From contig NZ_CP134876.1 in NCBI RefSeq assembly GCF_032108445.1, positions 4,030,001 through 4,094,000 on the forward strand: a stretch of 64,000 nucleotides of DNA. Direction: 5' to 3'. Shown here in pieces: positions 26,042 through 34,924 of the stretch. Positions within the stretch are counted from its first letter, which is position 1, and each line of letters begins with the position of its first letter. A program made the position numbers and the translations under genes. The notes under the pieces were generated by a model. It did no database searches. It saw only the letters and a list, made by a program, of their open reading frames with translations, and was not told where the DNA came from. This stretch comes from Micromonospora halotolerans (GTDB lineage Bacteria > Actinomycetota > Actinomycetes > Mycobacteriales > Micromonosporaceae).

Positions 26042-28314
26042 CCGCCCTCGCCGCCGGCGCCACCCCGGCGGCCGTCGACCCGCGCCGCCGTCCGGCCGGC
26101 CTGCGGTGGGCCCCGGCCGTCGCCGGGTACGCCGCCGTCGTCGCCGTGCTGCTCGCCGCCGGCACCCCGGCCGGCGCGATCGCCCGGTGGACCGCGTACG
26201 CGGCGCTGGCCGTGCTGCTCCCCGGCACACTGGTGTTCCGCGCGCTGCGCCGCCGGCCGCACACCCTGGTCGAGGACCTGGCCATGGGCGCGGCCGTCGG
26301 CCTGGTGCTGGAGCTGGTCGCGTGGGCCGCGTTCACCGCGGTCGGGCTGCCCGGCTGGCTGCGGCTCTGGCCGCTCGCCGTGGTGGTGCCCTTCGCCGCC
26401 GTGCCCCGGCTGCGCCGGCACTGGCGGGTCCGGTACCCGACCGTGGCGCCGGCGGGGTGGGCCTGGTCGCTGGCCGGGGTGGTGGCCGGCTTCACCCTCT
26501 ACCTGTACGGCTCGTTCCTCGCGGTCAACCCGGTGCTGCCCACCGACGAGGGTCAGGCCCAGTACATCGACCTGGCGTTCCAGCTCACCCTCGCCGGGGC
26601 GGCCACCCACCAGGTGCCGCCCGAGGTGCCGCAGGTTGCCGGTGAGCCGCTGCACTACCACTGGTTCGGTTTCGCCCACCTGGCCGCCACCAGCCTGGTC
26701 AGCGGGGTGGACCTGCCGACGGTGCTGTTCCGGCTGGCCGTGCCCGCGCTCTGCGCGCTCGCCGCCGTGCTGGTGGCCGTGGTCGGCTGGCGGATCAGCG
26801 GCCGGCCGTACGCCGGGGTGGTGGCCGCCGCGCTGCTGTTCACCGTCGGCGAGTTCGGCTTCGAGAACGGCTGGCGGCAGCTCTTCGGCAGCCAGGCCAC
26901 CTTCATCGTCTGGGGCAGCCCGTCGATGACGTACAGCTGGGTGCTGCTGCTGCCGCTGGTCGCCGCGCTCGGTGAGCTCGCCGGCCGGGCCCGCGGGGTG
27001 ACCGTGCCCGCGCTGGGCCGCGGCGCCTGGGCGCTGGCGGTCCTCTTCCTGGCCGCGTCGACCGGCGCCAAGGCCAGTTCGCTGCCGGTGGTGCTGGCCG
27101 CGCTCGGTCTCACCGCCGCGGTGACGCTGGTGGCCCGCCGCCGGCTGCCCCGGGCCGTGCTCGTCGCCGCCGGGCTGGCCCTGGCCGCGCAGGTGTTCGC
27201 CACCGCCGTGCTGTTCGCCTTCGAGAGCCACGGGGTGGTCCTGGACCCGTTCTCGGGGCTGCGCCCGTACGTGCCGACCGGCCGGCCCGCCGGGGTCACC
27301 GCGCTGTGGTGGGTGCTCGTGGCGGTGGCGTTCCTGCTGAACCTCCAGCTCCGGGTGGCCGGTGCCCTGGCCTTGCTCCGGCCGCGCCGGTGGCGGCTGG
27401 AGCCGGTGCAGGTGTTCCTGCTCGGTGGCGCGCTGGCCGGCCCGGCGATCTACCTGCTCGTCGGTCATCCCGGCAGCAGCAACCAGTACTTCACCCGGAC
27501 CGGGTTCGCCTTCGGGGTGCTGCTCTCCGGGTGGGGCTGGGCCGAGGTGGCCGAGTGGGCCGCCCTCTCCCCCCGGGGGCGGTGGCTGCTCGGTGCCGGC
27601 GCCGCCGGGTTCGCCGCGCTGCTCACCGCGGTGCAGCTCCACTCCGCGGCCAGCTCGCCGGCCGTCCCCGCGTACGCCCCGGTGCTGCCGTTGCTGCGCT
27701 GGGCGGCCGTGCTGGCCGTGCCGGCGGTGCTGGTGGCCCTGTGCTGGCCCGCGCTGGTCGGGCGCTGGCCCGGGCTGGCCGGCCGGGGCGGGCTCGTGCT
27801 GCTCACCGCCGTGCTGACCGCCGGGGCGCCGGGGCTGGTGCTGGACGCGACCGCGACCCGGGAGTACCCGAACGGCGGGGCGTACCCGGTGGTGGCGATG
27901 CCCGCCTCCCGGGTCGAGGCGGCCCGCTGGGTGCGGGCGCACAGCGCGCCGGACGACGTGCTCGCCACCAACGCCCACTGCCGGGAGGTGGTGGACGGGT
28001 GGTGCGACGCCCGGTCGTTCTGGCTGAGCGGCTACGCCGAGCGGTCGGTGCTGGTCGAGGGGTGGGCGTTCGCGCCCCGGATGGTCGGCCGGCCCGACGG
28101 CCCGTACGCGCCGTTCTGGGACGCCGACCGGCAGCGCGCCAACGACGTGGCCTTCACCGCACCCACGGCCGCCGGCCTGGCCGCCCTGCGCGACCGGTAC
28201 GGGGTGCGCTGGCTGGTGGTGGACCGGCAGGTCGGCCCCGAGGCGCCGGCCCTGCGGACCCTCGCCGACCTGCGCTTCGAGAACGCGCGGACGGCCGTCT
28301 ACCGGCTCCGTTGA
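26038..28314 (+). CDS. Large polytopic membrane protein, probable GT-C-like glycosyltransferase
   Basis: 758 aa, with about 14 hydrophobic helices from residue 25 to 610 and a soluble C-terminal domain (about 620-758). An early exoplasmic loop has NPVLPTDEGQAQYIDLAF and later GEPLHYHWFGFAHLA, where acidic and His residues resemble catalytic loops of lipid-sugar-using GT-C enzymes. The C-terminal part includes WVRAHSAPDDVLATNAHCRE and VRWLVVDRQ. The GTG start overlaps the GT2 stop by 4 nt, linking it to a polyprenyl-phosphate sugar donor. The exact acceptor is unknown; an export or scaffold role is possible. Confidence 0.8.
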   Translation: MTALAAGATPAAVDPRRRPAGLRWAPAVAGYAAVVAVLLAAGTPAGAIARWTAYAALAVLLPGTLVFRALRRRPHTLVEDLAMGAAVGLVLELVAWAAFTAVGLPGWLRLWPLAVVVPFAAVPRLRRHWRVRYPTVAPAGWAWSLAGVVAGFTLYLYGSFLAVNPVLPTDEGQAQYIDLAFQLTLAGAATHQVPPEVPQVAGEPLHYHWFGFAHLAATSLVSGVDLPTVLFRLAVPALCALAAVLVAVVGWRISGRPYAGVVAAALLFTVGEFGFENGWRQLFGSQATFIVWGSPSMTYSWVLLLPLVAALGELAGRARGVTVPALGRGAWALAVLFLAASTGAKASSLPVVLAALGLTAAVTLVARRRLPRAVLVAAGLALAAQVFATAVLFAFESHGVVLDPFSGLRPYVPTGRPAGVTALWWVLVAVAFLLNLQLRVAGALALLRPRRWRLEPVQVFLLGGALAGPAIYLLVGHPGSSNQYFTRTGFAFGVLLSGWGWAEVAEWAALSPRGRWLLGAGAAGFAALLTAVQLHSAASSPAVPAYAPVLPLLRWAAVLAVPAVLVALCWPALVGRWPGLAGRGGLVLLTAVLTAGAPGLVLDATATREYPNGGAYPVVAMPASRVEAARWVRAHSAPDDVLATNAHCREVVDGWCDARSFWLSGYAERSVLVEGWAFAPRMVGRPDGPYAPFWDADRQRANDVAFTAPTAAGLAALRDRYGVRWLVVDRQVGPEAPALRTLADLRFENARTAVYRLR

Positions 28315-28321
28315 CCCCGGC

Positions 28322-28954
28322 TCACTCCCGGTTGTTCTTGGCGGTCTGCTTGGCCAGCTGGTACGCCGGCAGCATGGCCAGGTGCTCCTCGTCGTCCGCT
28401 CCGCCGAGGGTCAGCAGGTAGCGCCCCCAGATGGTCGAGACCAGGATGGCCCGCTCCCGGGTGCCGCCCGGCCCCACGAAGCTCGCCTCGTAGGCATCGA
28501 GCGGGCCGGCCTTCGTCCGGCGGTACTGCCGCTGGGTGGCTTCGCCGTACGCGTCGAGGAACTTGTCCATCGTGTACTGCTGGCTGAGGCCCGCATCGGC
28601 GTCCCAGACGCGCAGGAAGCCGAGGTGCCCGGCGGGTTTGCCGTCGATCTCGCACATCGGCACGGCGTCGCCGATCGCGGCGTCCCGGCCGGCCGTCACC
28701 GCCTTCGCCCGCCACTTCGCCGGGATCGAGAAGATGATTCCCATCGGGCACGGGCTCGCCTTGCCGCCGATCTCACCGGCGGCCTCGATCGGGGCCACCT
28801 CGTCGTACCAGGGCGGTCCGGCGACGACGGGTGAGCCGGTCGGGCTCGGTGCCGTCGAGGCCGTCGCCGCTGGCCGCGGCTTCCCGTCGCCGCAGCCGGC
28901 CATCCCGGCAAGGGCCAGCACGGCCACCATGGCAGTGGCGGTACGTCGCCGCAT
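28322..28954 (-). CDS. Hypothetical lipoprotein
   Basis: 210 aa. The signal peptide ends in the lipobox LAGMAGC (Cys ~21). A Ser/Pro/Thr linker is followed by a soluble domain with Cys pairs in KASPCPMGIIF and DAVPMCEIDGK that could form a disulphide. Later come GHLGFLRVWDAD and VSTIWGRYLLTLGG. The ATG at 28954 has CAGGAGGACGG upstream. I do not recognise the family; the layout suits a surface-exposed ligand-binding lipoprotein. It converges with the polytopic gene 8 bp away. Confidence 0.75.
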   Translation of the reverse strand: MRRRTATAMVAVLALAGMAGCGDGKPRPAATASTAPSPTGSPVVAGPPWYDEVAPIEAAGEIGGKASPCPMGIIFSIPAKWRAKAVTAGRDAAIGDAVPMCEIDGKPAGHLGFLRVWDADAGLSQQYTMDKFLDAYGEATQRQYRRTKAGPLDAYEASFVGPGGTRERAILVSTIWGRYLLTLGGADDEEHLAMLPAYQLAKQTAKNNRE

Positions 28955-29001
28955 TTCCGTCCTCCTGAATGGGTGCCACCGTGCCCGGCGGCCCAGGAAG
29001 G

Positions 29002-29745
29002 CTAGTCGATCTTCACCGGCCCTGGTGTCCCGGGATCGGACGGGCGGTGCGCCCGCAGCATCAGCGAGACCCCGGGCAGCGCCTGCACGGGCAGGTGCCG
29101 CTCGACCGCGACCACCGTACGCAGGCCGAGGTTGACCAGCGGGTGCGGCTCGTCCAGGTCCGAGCCGGTGCACCGGCGGCGCCGCCAGGCCGCCACCGGG
29201 CGGAGCAGCACGTTCCAGCTCCACAGCTCGTCCACCACCAGCCCGGCCCTCTCCACCACGGCCCGCAGCCCGGCGCGGTCGTAGCGGCGGACGTGCCCGA
29301 CCGCCGCGTCGTGCGCCGACCAGAGCCGCATGTCGGCCGGCACCGTGATGAGGGCCGTCCCGCCGGGGCGCAGCGCCCGCCGCAGCTCGGCGGCCGCGAG
29401 GTGGTCCTCGTCGACGTGCTCCAGGATGTCGAAGGCGACCACCAGACCGAGCCCGGCCGAGCGGACCGGAAGCCGCCGGGCGTCGGCCCGGATCACGTCC
29501 AGGCCCCGGCCCCGGGCCACCCCGGCGCCCTCGGCGCTGTATTCCAGCGCGACCGGCCGCCAGCCGTGCGCCCGCAGCACCCGGGTGTTCCCGCCGCCGG
29601 CCGCGCCGATGTCCAGCGCCCGCCCCGGCCGGGTGCCCGCCGCCGCCAACCGGCGCAGCGCCCGGCCCAGCAGGACGCGCCGCTCCCGGTACCACCAGTG
29701 GGTGTCCTCCAGCGCGGCGAGCTTGCGGATCTCGGTCGCGTCCAC
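29002..29745 (-). CDS. SAM-dependent methyltransferase (class I)
   Basis: 247 aa with the class-I Rossmann fold. The SAM-binding motif is RALDIGAAGGGNTRVL (about 42-57), the acidic tip VALEYSAEG, and the post-motif LGLVVAFDILEHVDEDHLAA. The C-terminal part (SLMLRAH) is as in lipid- or sugar-directed methyltransferases. GTG at 29745 has CGAGGAG upstream. It lies near the GT2 and polytopic genes but on the opposite strand, so a shared glycan/lipid role is only suggestive. Confidence 0.88.
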   Translation of the reverse strand: MDATEIRKLAALEDTHWWYRERRVLLGRALRRLAAAGTRPGRALDIGAAGGGNTRVLRAHGWRPVALEYSAEGAGVARGRGLDVIRADARRLPVRSAGLGLVVAFDILEHVDEDHLAAAELRRALRPGGTALITVPADMRLWSAHDAAVGHVRRYDRAGLRAVVERAGLVVDELWSWNVLLRPVAAWRRRRCTGSDLDEPHPLVNLGLRTVVAVERHLPVQALPGVSLMLRAHRPSDPGTPGPVKID

Positions 29746-29960
29746 GGGTGGTGCTCCTCGACGGCTCGGCGGTCCTCACCGTAACCGCCCCGGCGGGCCG
29801 GAACCGGGCCGCCGGCAAATCCGGGTGCGGCCGGACGCGGGCGCTGGCAGGGCGACGCCGATGGGGGCCGCGCCTGGTGATGGTCCGGTGGACCGGCAAC
29901 TACCGGCGGGGCAACGAGCGGACCGCGCGGGAGCATCCCCGCAACCGGGGCTGAGACGCG

Positions 29961-29997
29961 CTCGAGGCCCGCGTCCGGTGCGGACGCGGGCCCCGAG
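29961..29997 (-). terminator. Terminator of the fatty-acid synthase operon
   Basis: A perfect 12-bp stem GGCCCGCGTCCG / CGGACGCGGGCC with loop GTG, flanked by further CTCG/CGAG pairing, stands 15 bp after the fabF stop codon. Confidence 0.8.
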
Positions 29998-30011
29998 CGG
30001 GCAGGCCGTGC

Positions 30012-31238
30012 TCAGGCCCGGGTGAAGACCAGGGCCACGTTGTGCCCGCCGAAGCCGAACGCGTTGTTCAGCGCCGCCGGGATCTCCAGGTGACGCGCCT
30101 TGTGCGCGGCCACCTCGAGGGTGAGGCCCTCGTCCGGGTCGTCGAGGTTGATCGTCGGCGGCACGACACCGTCCCGGATGGCCAGGATGGTGGCGATCGA
30201 CTCCAGCGCACCGGCCGCACCGAGCAGGTGCCCGGTCATCGACTTGGTGGCCGATAGCAGCACGTGGTCGCCCACCGCCTTGTGCAGCGCGCCGATCTCC
30301 AGCATGTCGCCCACCGGCGTGGAGGTGGCGTGCGCGTTCACGTGCCGGATGTCGGTCTTCGCGACGTCCGCGTCCGCGACCGCCTTGGCGATGGCCCGGA
30401 TGGCGCCCTCGCCCTCGGCGTGCGGCTGCACGATGTCGTACGCGTCCGACGTGATCCCGGCGCCGGCGAGGCGCGCGTAGACCCGGGCGCCGCGGGCGGC
30501 GGCGTGGTCGGCGCGCTCCAGGACCACCACGCCCGCGCCCTCACCGAGGACGAAGCCGTCGCGGCCCTTGTCCCACGGGCGGGACGCCTTCTCCGGCTCG
30601 TCGTTGCGGGTCGACATGGCCCGCATCGAGGCGAAACCGGCGATCGGCAGCGGGTGGATGACCGCCTCGGTGCCGCCGGCCACCACCACGTCGGCCCGGC
30701 CGGAGCGGATGATGTCCAGCCCCAGCGCGATCGCCTCCGCGCCGGTCGCGCAGGCGCTGGCCACCGAGTGCACGCCGGCCTTCGCGCCGAGTTCCAGCCC
30801 GACCCAGGCGGCCGGGCCGTTCGGCATCAGCATCGGCACCGTGTGCGGGGAGACCCGCCGCGGGCCGGAGGCCTCCAGGATGTCGTCCTGGGCGAGCAGG
30901 GTCGTGGCGCCGCCGATGCCGGAGCCGACGCTGACCGCCAGCCGCTCCGGGTCCAGCCCGGAGTCGGCCAGGCGGGCGTCCGCCCAGGCCTGCTGCGCCG
31001 CCACGATGGCGATCGCCTCGGACCGGTCCAGCCGACGGAGCTTGACCCGGTCCAGCACCGTCGACGGTTCGACGGCGAGCTGCGCGGCGATCCGGACGGG
31101 CAGTTGCGCGGCCCACTCCTGGGTGAGCGCACTCACCCCGGAGCGGCCGGCGAGCATGGCGTCCCAGGTCGACGCGACGTCCCCGCCGAGCGGGGTCGTC
31201 GCGCCGAGCCCGGTGACGACGACGTCGGGACGACTCAT
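30012..31238 (-). CDS. fabF: Beta-ketoacyl-ACP synthase II (FabF)
   Basis: 408-aa condensing enzyme elongating acyl-ACP in type II fatty acid synthesis. The Cys-His-His triad is visible: Cys163 in SVASACATGAEA, His in VNAHATSTPVGD (about 303) and His in TKSMTGHLLGAAGA (about 338), plus the C-terminal NAFGFGGHNVALVF. Length is normal. It is last in the minus-strand unit fabD-fabH-acp-fabF, 2 nt after the ACP stop. Start ATG 31238. Confidence 0.97.
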   Translation of the reverse strand: MSRPDVVVTGLGATTPLGGDVASTWDAMLAGRSGVSALTQEWAAQLPVRIAAQLAVEPSTVLDRVKLRRLDRSEAIAIVAAQQAWADARLADSGLDPERLAVSVGSGIGGATTLLAQDDILEASGPRRVSPHTVPMLMPNGPAAWVGLELGAKAGVHSVASACATGAEAIALGLDIIRSGRADVVVAGGTEAVIHPLPIAGFASMRAMSTRNDEPEKASRPWDKGRDGFVLGEGAGVVVLERADHAAARGARVYARLAGAGITSDAYDIVQPHAEGEGAIRAIAKAVADADVAKTDIRHVNAHATSTPVGDMLEIGALHKAVGDHVLLSATKSMTGHLLGAAGALESIATILAIRDGVVPPTINLDDPDEGLTLEVAAHKARHLEIPAALNNAFGFGGHNVALVFTRA

Positions 31239-31240
31239 GA

Positions 31241-31480
31241 TCAGGACTGCGCCGCGATGTAGCTGACGGCGTCGCCCACGGTCTTGAGGTTCTGCACCTC
31301 GTTGTCCGGGATCTTGACGCCGAACTTCTCCTCGGCCGCCACCACGACCTCCACCATGGAGAGCGAGTCGACGTCGAGGTCGTCGGTGAAGGACTTCCCC
31401 TCGGCCACGTCGTCCGGGTTCACCCCGGCAACCTCTTCGAGGATCTCGGCGAGGCCGGCGGTGATCTCGTCACGGGTCAT
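31241..31480 (-). CDS. acpP: Acyl carrier protein
   Basis: 79 aa, acidic four-helix carrier. Ser39 in DLDVDSLSMVEVV takes the 4'-phosphopantetheine arm. It carries growing acyl chains between FabD, FabH and FabF encoded beside it. ATG 31480; 85 bp separate it from fabH, and that gap contains a GC-rich hairpin. Confidence 0.97.
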   Translation of the reverse strand: MTRDEITAGLAEILEEVAGVNPDDVAEGKSFTDDLDVDSLSMVEVVVAAEEKFGVKIPDNEVQNLKTVGDAVSYIAAQS

Positions 31481-31512
31481 TGCGGTTGGTTCCTCTCATC
31501 GGGGGTTCACTC

Positions 31513-31535
31513 GACGGCCGGCGACGCCGGCCGTC
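31513..31535 (-). terminator. Intercistronic hairpin between fabH and acpP
   Basis: GACGGCCGGC-GAC-GCCGGCCGTC forms a perfect 10-bp stem with a 3-nt loop in the fabH-acpP gap. It could be a partial terminator, an mRNA processing or stability element setting the high ACP:enzyme ratio, or chance in GC-rich DNA. It lacks a T-run. Confidence 0.45.
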
Positions 31536-31565
31536 ACACCTCGGCGCTCACGCCCGAGGGGGTCT

Positions 31566-32510
31566 TCATGGGCAGCGGACGACCTGACCGGCGTAGGTCA
31601 GGCCACCGCCGAAGCCGAACAGCAGCACCGGGGCGCCGGAGGGCACCTCACGCCGTTCGACCATCTTCGACAGGGCCAGCGGCACGCTCGCCGCCGACGT
31701 GTTTCCGGACTCGACGATGTCCTTCGCGATGATCGCGTTCGGGATGTCCAGCCGCTTGACGATGCCGTCGATGATCCGGGCGTTGGCCTGGTGCGGCACG
31801 AACGCGGCCAGCTCCGACGGCGCCACCCCGGCCTTCTCGCAGGCCTGGAGCGCGAGCGGGGCCAGCGCCGTGGTGGCCCAGCGGAAGACCGCCTGCCCCT
31901 CCTGCGCGATGTACGGCCGCCAGCCCTCGATCCGGACCGCGTCGCTCTTCTCCGGCACCGAACCCCACACCACGGGGCCCACCCCGGCCGGCTCGCCCTC
32001 GGCGGCCGCGGTGACCACGGCCGCGCCCGCGCCGTCACCGAAGATGATGCAGGTCGACCGGTCGGTCCAGTCGGTGAAGTCGGACAGCTTCTCGGCGCCG
32101 ATGACGATCGCGTTGCGCGCCGCGCCGGCCAGGATGGCGTGGTCCACGGTGCCCAGCGCGTACGCGAAGCCGGAGCAGGCGGTGTTGATGTCGTACGCGC
32201 CCGGGGCGCTGATGCCCAGCTTGGCCGCGACCCGGCAGGCCACGTTCGGGCTGCGGTCCACCGAGGTGCAGGTGGCGACCACGACGAGGTCGATGTCGGC
32301 GGCCGTGAGGCCGGAGTTGGCCAGCGCCTTGCCGGCGGCCGCGGCGGCCATGTCGGCCACCGTCTCGTCGCCGGCGATCCGGCGGGTGACGATGCCGACC
32401 CGGTCCCGGATCCACTCGTCGTTGGTGTCGACCATCTGGGCGAGGTCGTCGTTGGTGACCACGCGGGAGGGCTGGTAGTGCCCCATCGCGACGATCCGGC
32501 TGCCGGCCAT
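31566..32510 (-). CDS. fabH: Beta-ketoacyl-ACP synthase III (FabH)
   Basis: 314 aa. It starts fatty-acid synthesis by condensing an acyl-CoA primer with malonyl-ACP. Cys112 in INTACSGFAYAL, His in FVPHQANARIIDG and Asn in VESGNTSAASVPL form the triad. In actinomycetes this enzyme accepts branched primers, giving iso/anteiso lipids; this is family knowledge. ATG 32510; fabD ends 58 bp upstream. Confidence 0.97.
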   Translation of the reverse strand: MAGSRIVAMGHYQPSRVVTNDDLAQMVDTNDEWIRDRVGIVTRRIAGDETVADMAAAAAGKALANSGLTAADIDLVVVATCTSVDRSPNVACRVAAKLGISAPGAYDINTACSGFAYALGTVDHAILAGAARNAIVIGAEKLSDFTDWTDRSTCIIFGDGAGAAVVTAAAEGEPAGVGPVVWGSVPEKSDAVRIEGWRPYIAQEGQAVFRWATTALAPLALQACEKAGVAPSELAAFVPHQANARIIDGIVKRLDIPNAIIAKDIVESGNTSAASVPLALSKMVERREVPSGAPVLLFGFGGGLTYAGQVVRCP

Positions 32511-32568
32511 CAGTGGATACCTTCCGTTAGCGACTGCGGGACCCGCAGGATCGGCTCGTGGTGCGGGC

Positions 32569-33489
32569 TCATGCGCGGTGCCGGGCGATCAGGTCCCGCG
32601 CGGCGGGCAGGTCGTCGGGGGTGTTGAGGGTGACGATCTCGGGCGCCCCCGCGCCCTTGAGCTCCCGCTTGACGAGGCCCGCCAGGGTGCCGGCCGGCGG
32701 CAGCTCGATGACGCCGGTGACGCCGAGGTCGGCCAGCGTGCGCATGCACAGGTCCCAGCGGACCGGGGCGGTCACCTGGCGGACCAGCCGCTGCACCAGC
32801 TCCTGGCCGTGCTCGACCGGCGCGCCGTCCAGGTTGGAGAGCAGGATGCGGGCCGGGTCGGCGGGGGTGATGCCGGCGGCCACCTCGGCCAGCGCGGCCT
32901 CGGCCGGGGCCATGTACGGCGTGTGGAAGGCGCCGGCCACCTTGAGCATGATGACCCGGGCCCGGGCCGGCGGTTCGGCGGCGAGCTTCTCCAGCCCGGC
33001 CACCGCGCCGGCGGCGACGATCTGGCCGGCGCCGTTGCGGTTGGCCGGGTGCAGCCCGTGCGCGGCCAGGGCGGCGAGCACCTCGTCCGGGTCGCCGCCG
33101 AGCACGGCGGCCATCCCGGTCGGCTCCAGCGCGCAGGCGGCGGCCATCTCGCGGCCGCGTACGCCGGCCAGGCTCACGGCCGTCTCGGCGGTCAGCACCC
33201 CGGCCAGGGCCGCGGCGCCCAGCTCGCCGACGCTGTGGCCGGCGACCAGCCCGACGTCCTCCATGGGGAGGTGCCCGGCGGCGAGCAGCGCGGCGGCGAC
33301 GAGCAGCGGCTGGGTGCGGGCGGTGTCCTTGATCTCGTCCGCGTCCGCCCGGGTGCCCAGGTGGAGCAGATCGACCCCGGCCAGCGCCGACCAGGAGCTC
33401 AGGCGCGCCTCGGCGCCGGGCAGGTCGAGCCAGGGGGTCAGGAAACCGGGCTTCTGCGAACCCTGTCCGGGTGAGAGTACGGCGAGCAC
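32569..33489 (-). CDS. fabD: Malonyl-CoA:ACP transacylase (FabD)
   Basis: 306 aa. It moves malonyl from CoA to ACP. The N-terminal LSPGQGSQKPG, catalytic Ser86 in GHSVGELGAAAL, His in KVAGAFHTPYMAPAE and the Arg site GVRGREMA are present. GTG start at 33489. It is the first gene of the fab unit; the regulator gene lies 78 bp upstream on the same strand, with a perfect inverted repeat in between. Confidence 0.96.
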   Translation of the reverse strand: MLAVLSPGQGSQKPGFLTPWLDLPGAEARLSSWSALAGVDLLHLGTRADADEIKDTARTQPLLVAAALLAAGHLPMEDVGLVAGHSVGELGAAALAGVLTAETAVSLAGVRGREMAAACALEPTGMAAVLGGDPDEVLAALAAHGLHPANRNGAGQIVAAGAVAGLEKLAAEPPARARVIMLKVAGAFHTPYMAPAEAALAEVAAGITPADPARILLSNLDGAPVEHGQELVQRLVRQVTAPVRWDLCMRTLADLGVTGVIELPPAGTLAGLVKRELKGAGAPEIVTLNTPDDLPAARDLIARHRA

Positions 33490-33537
33490 GTCTACGACTC
33501 TGACGGATACTCGCGGGTCGCGCTGTAACGCACGGCA

Positions 33538-33560
33538 CCAAACCGCACTAGAAGGTTTGG
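33538..33560. promoter_or_regulatory. Perfect 7-bp inverted repeat upstream of fabD (candidate FasR operator)
   Basis: CCAAACC (33538-33544) and GGTTTGG (33554-33560) are separated by 9 bp in the 78-bp gap between the PucR-type regulator and fabD. This AT-containing repeat stands out in the GC-rich surroundings and lies 49 bp before the fabD start. In Streptomyces coelicolor the PucR-type FasR binds the promoter of the same operon; that this repeat is its site is inference. Confidence 0.6.
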
Positions 33561-33567
33561 AGGATAC

Positions 33568-34833
33568 CTACAAAGATCGGCGCCGATCATCACCAGTCTG
33601 CGGCGTTTTGCCGGCACCTGGGCTCATTGTCTGGCTCGGGACCGGTGCGACGCCCGGTACCACCGGGTCGAGCCGGCCGACCGTCAGCGCCACCTGGAGG
33701 GTGAACGCGTCCCGCGGCGTGAGCGGCGAGAAGCCGGCCACCTCGGCGACCCGCTTGAGGCGGTACCGCACGGTGTTCGGGTGCACGAAGAGCGCCCGGG
33801 CCGCGCTCTCCAGGGTGCCGCCGGCGGCGAAGAAGGCGTCCAGCGTCTCCAGCAGCTCGCCGCCGGCGCGGGCGAGCGGGGCGTACACGTCGTGGCGCAG
33901 CCGGCGGCGGGCCTCGGCGTCCCCGGCCAGGGCCCGCTCGGGCAGCAGGTCGGCGGCGGAGACCGGGCGGGGCGCGGTCGGCCAGGCCGGCGCGGCCCGG
34001 AAGCCGGCCAGCGCGGCGCGCGCCGAGTCGGTCGCCTCGTCGAGGCTGGGCACGGCCGGGCCGACCACCACGGGGCCCTCCCCGAACGCGGTGAGCAGCT
34101 TCTCCGTGGCCGCCACCGGGTCGGCCGCCCCGCCCAGCACGATGACCAGCCGGTCGCCGTGCACGCCGCCGATCACCTCGACCCCGATCCGGCGGGCCTG
34201 CCGGTAGACGGTGTGCAGCACGGCCGCCACCTCACCGCCGGGGGAGCGGCCCACCGCCACCGCCACGGGCGGCGCGTCCGACCAGCCCAGCGCCGCCGCC
34301 CGGCTGGCCAGCACGTCCGGGGAGTCGCCGCGCAGCAGGGCGTCCACCAGCAACGCCTGCAACCGGGCGTCCCAGGAGCCGCGGGTCTCGGCCGCGCGGG
34401 CGTAGACCCGGGCGGCGGCGAAGGCGATCTCCCGGGAGAAGCGCAGCACCGCCTCCCGCAGCAGTTGCTCCTCGCCCTTCACGGCGAGGTGGGACACCTG
34501 CTCCTCGACCACCTCGATGGTCACCTTGATCAGCGCCACGGTCTGCTGGAGGGTGATCGAGCGCGCGAGGGCCTGGGGCGCGGCGGCGAAGACCTCGTCC
34601 GACACCTCCTGGGTGCTGTCGGTCGCGCCACCGCCCTGGTGCAGCCACTGGACCAGCGACCGGACGCCCGCCTGGGCGACCAGCATGACCCAGGAGCGCT
34701 GGTCGGCCGGCAGCTCCCGGAACCAGGGCAGCGTCTCGTCCATCCGCGCCACGCTGGCGGTCGACAGCGCGCCCGCCGCCCGCTCGATGCGGCGCAGCGT
34801 CGCCGACAGCTCGGTCCCGCCCGGTTCGCTCAC
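33568..34833 (-). CDS. fasR: PucR/CdaR-type activator of fatty acid synthesis (FasR-like)
   Basis: 421 aa. The C-terminal PucR helix-turn-helix is visible: GTLESAARALFVHPNTVRYR then LKRVAEVAGFSPLTPRDAF (about 335-385). The N-terminal ~330 residues are a helical GGDEF-like/sensor region. Immediate linkage to fabD-fabH-acp-fabF is the arrangement of FasR in Streptomyces, an activator of that operon. GTG at 34833 is supported by length and by the preceding non-coding stretch. The C-terminal tail after ~390 is Pro/Gly-rich. The effector may be an acyl-CoA or acyl-ACP, not shown here. Confidence 0.88.
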   Translation of the reverse strand: MSEPGGTELSATLRRIERAAGALSTASVARMDETLPWFRELPADQRSWVMLVAQAGVRSLVQWLHQGGGATDSTQEVSDEVFAAAPQALARSITLQQTVALIKVTIEVVEEQVSHLAVKGEEQLLREAVLRFSREIAFAAARVYARAAETRGSWDARLQALLVDALLRGDSPDVLASRAAALGWSDAPPVAVAVGRSPGGEVAAVLHTVYRQARRIGVEVIGGVHGDRLVIVLGGAADPVAATEKLLTAFGEGPVVVGPAVPSLDEATDSARAALAGFRAAPAWPTAPRPVSAADLLPERALAGDAEARRRLRHDVYAPLARAGGELLETLDAFFAAGGTLESAARALFVHPNTVRYRLKRVAEVAGFSPLTPRDAFTLQVALTVGRLDPVVPGVAPVPSQTMSPGAGKTPQTGDDRRRSL

Positions 34834-34924
34834 GGCACCAGCCTGACACGCCGTGACCAGCGGCTCCACTCCGAGGGCCGCCCGCCGGCCGGGCGCCGCC
34901 GGCCGGCGGTGACAATGATCTCCC

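Noticed and set aside
29748..29954. 68-aa plus-strand frame between the methyltransferase and fabF
   Set aside because: The second half has good codon bias, but the start has no binding site and the first half has poor bias; a very short gene starting near 29880 cannot be excluded.
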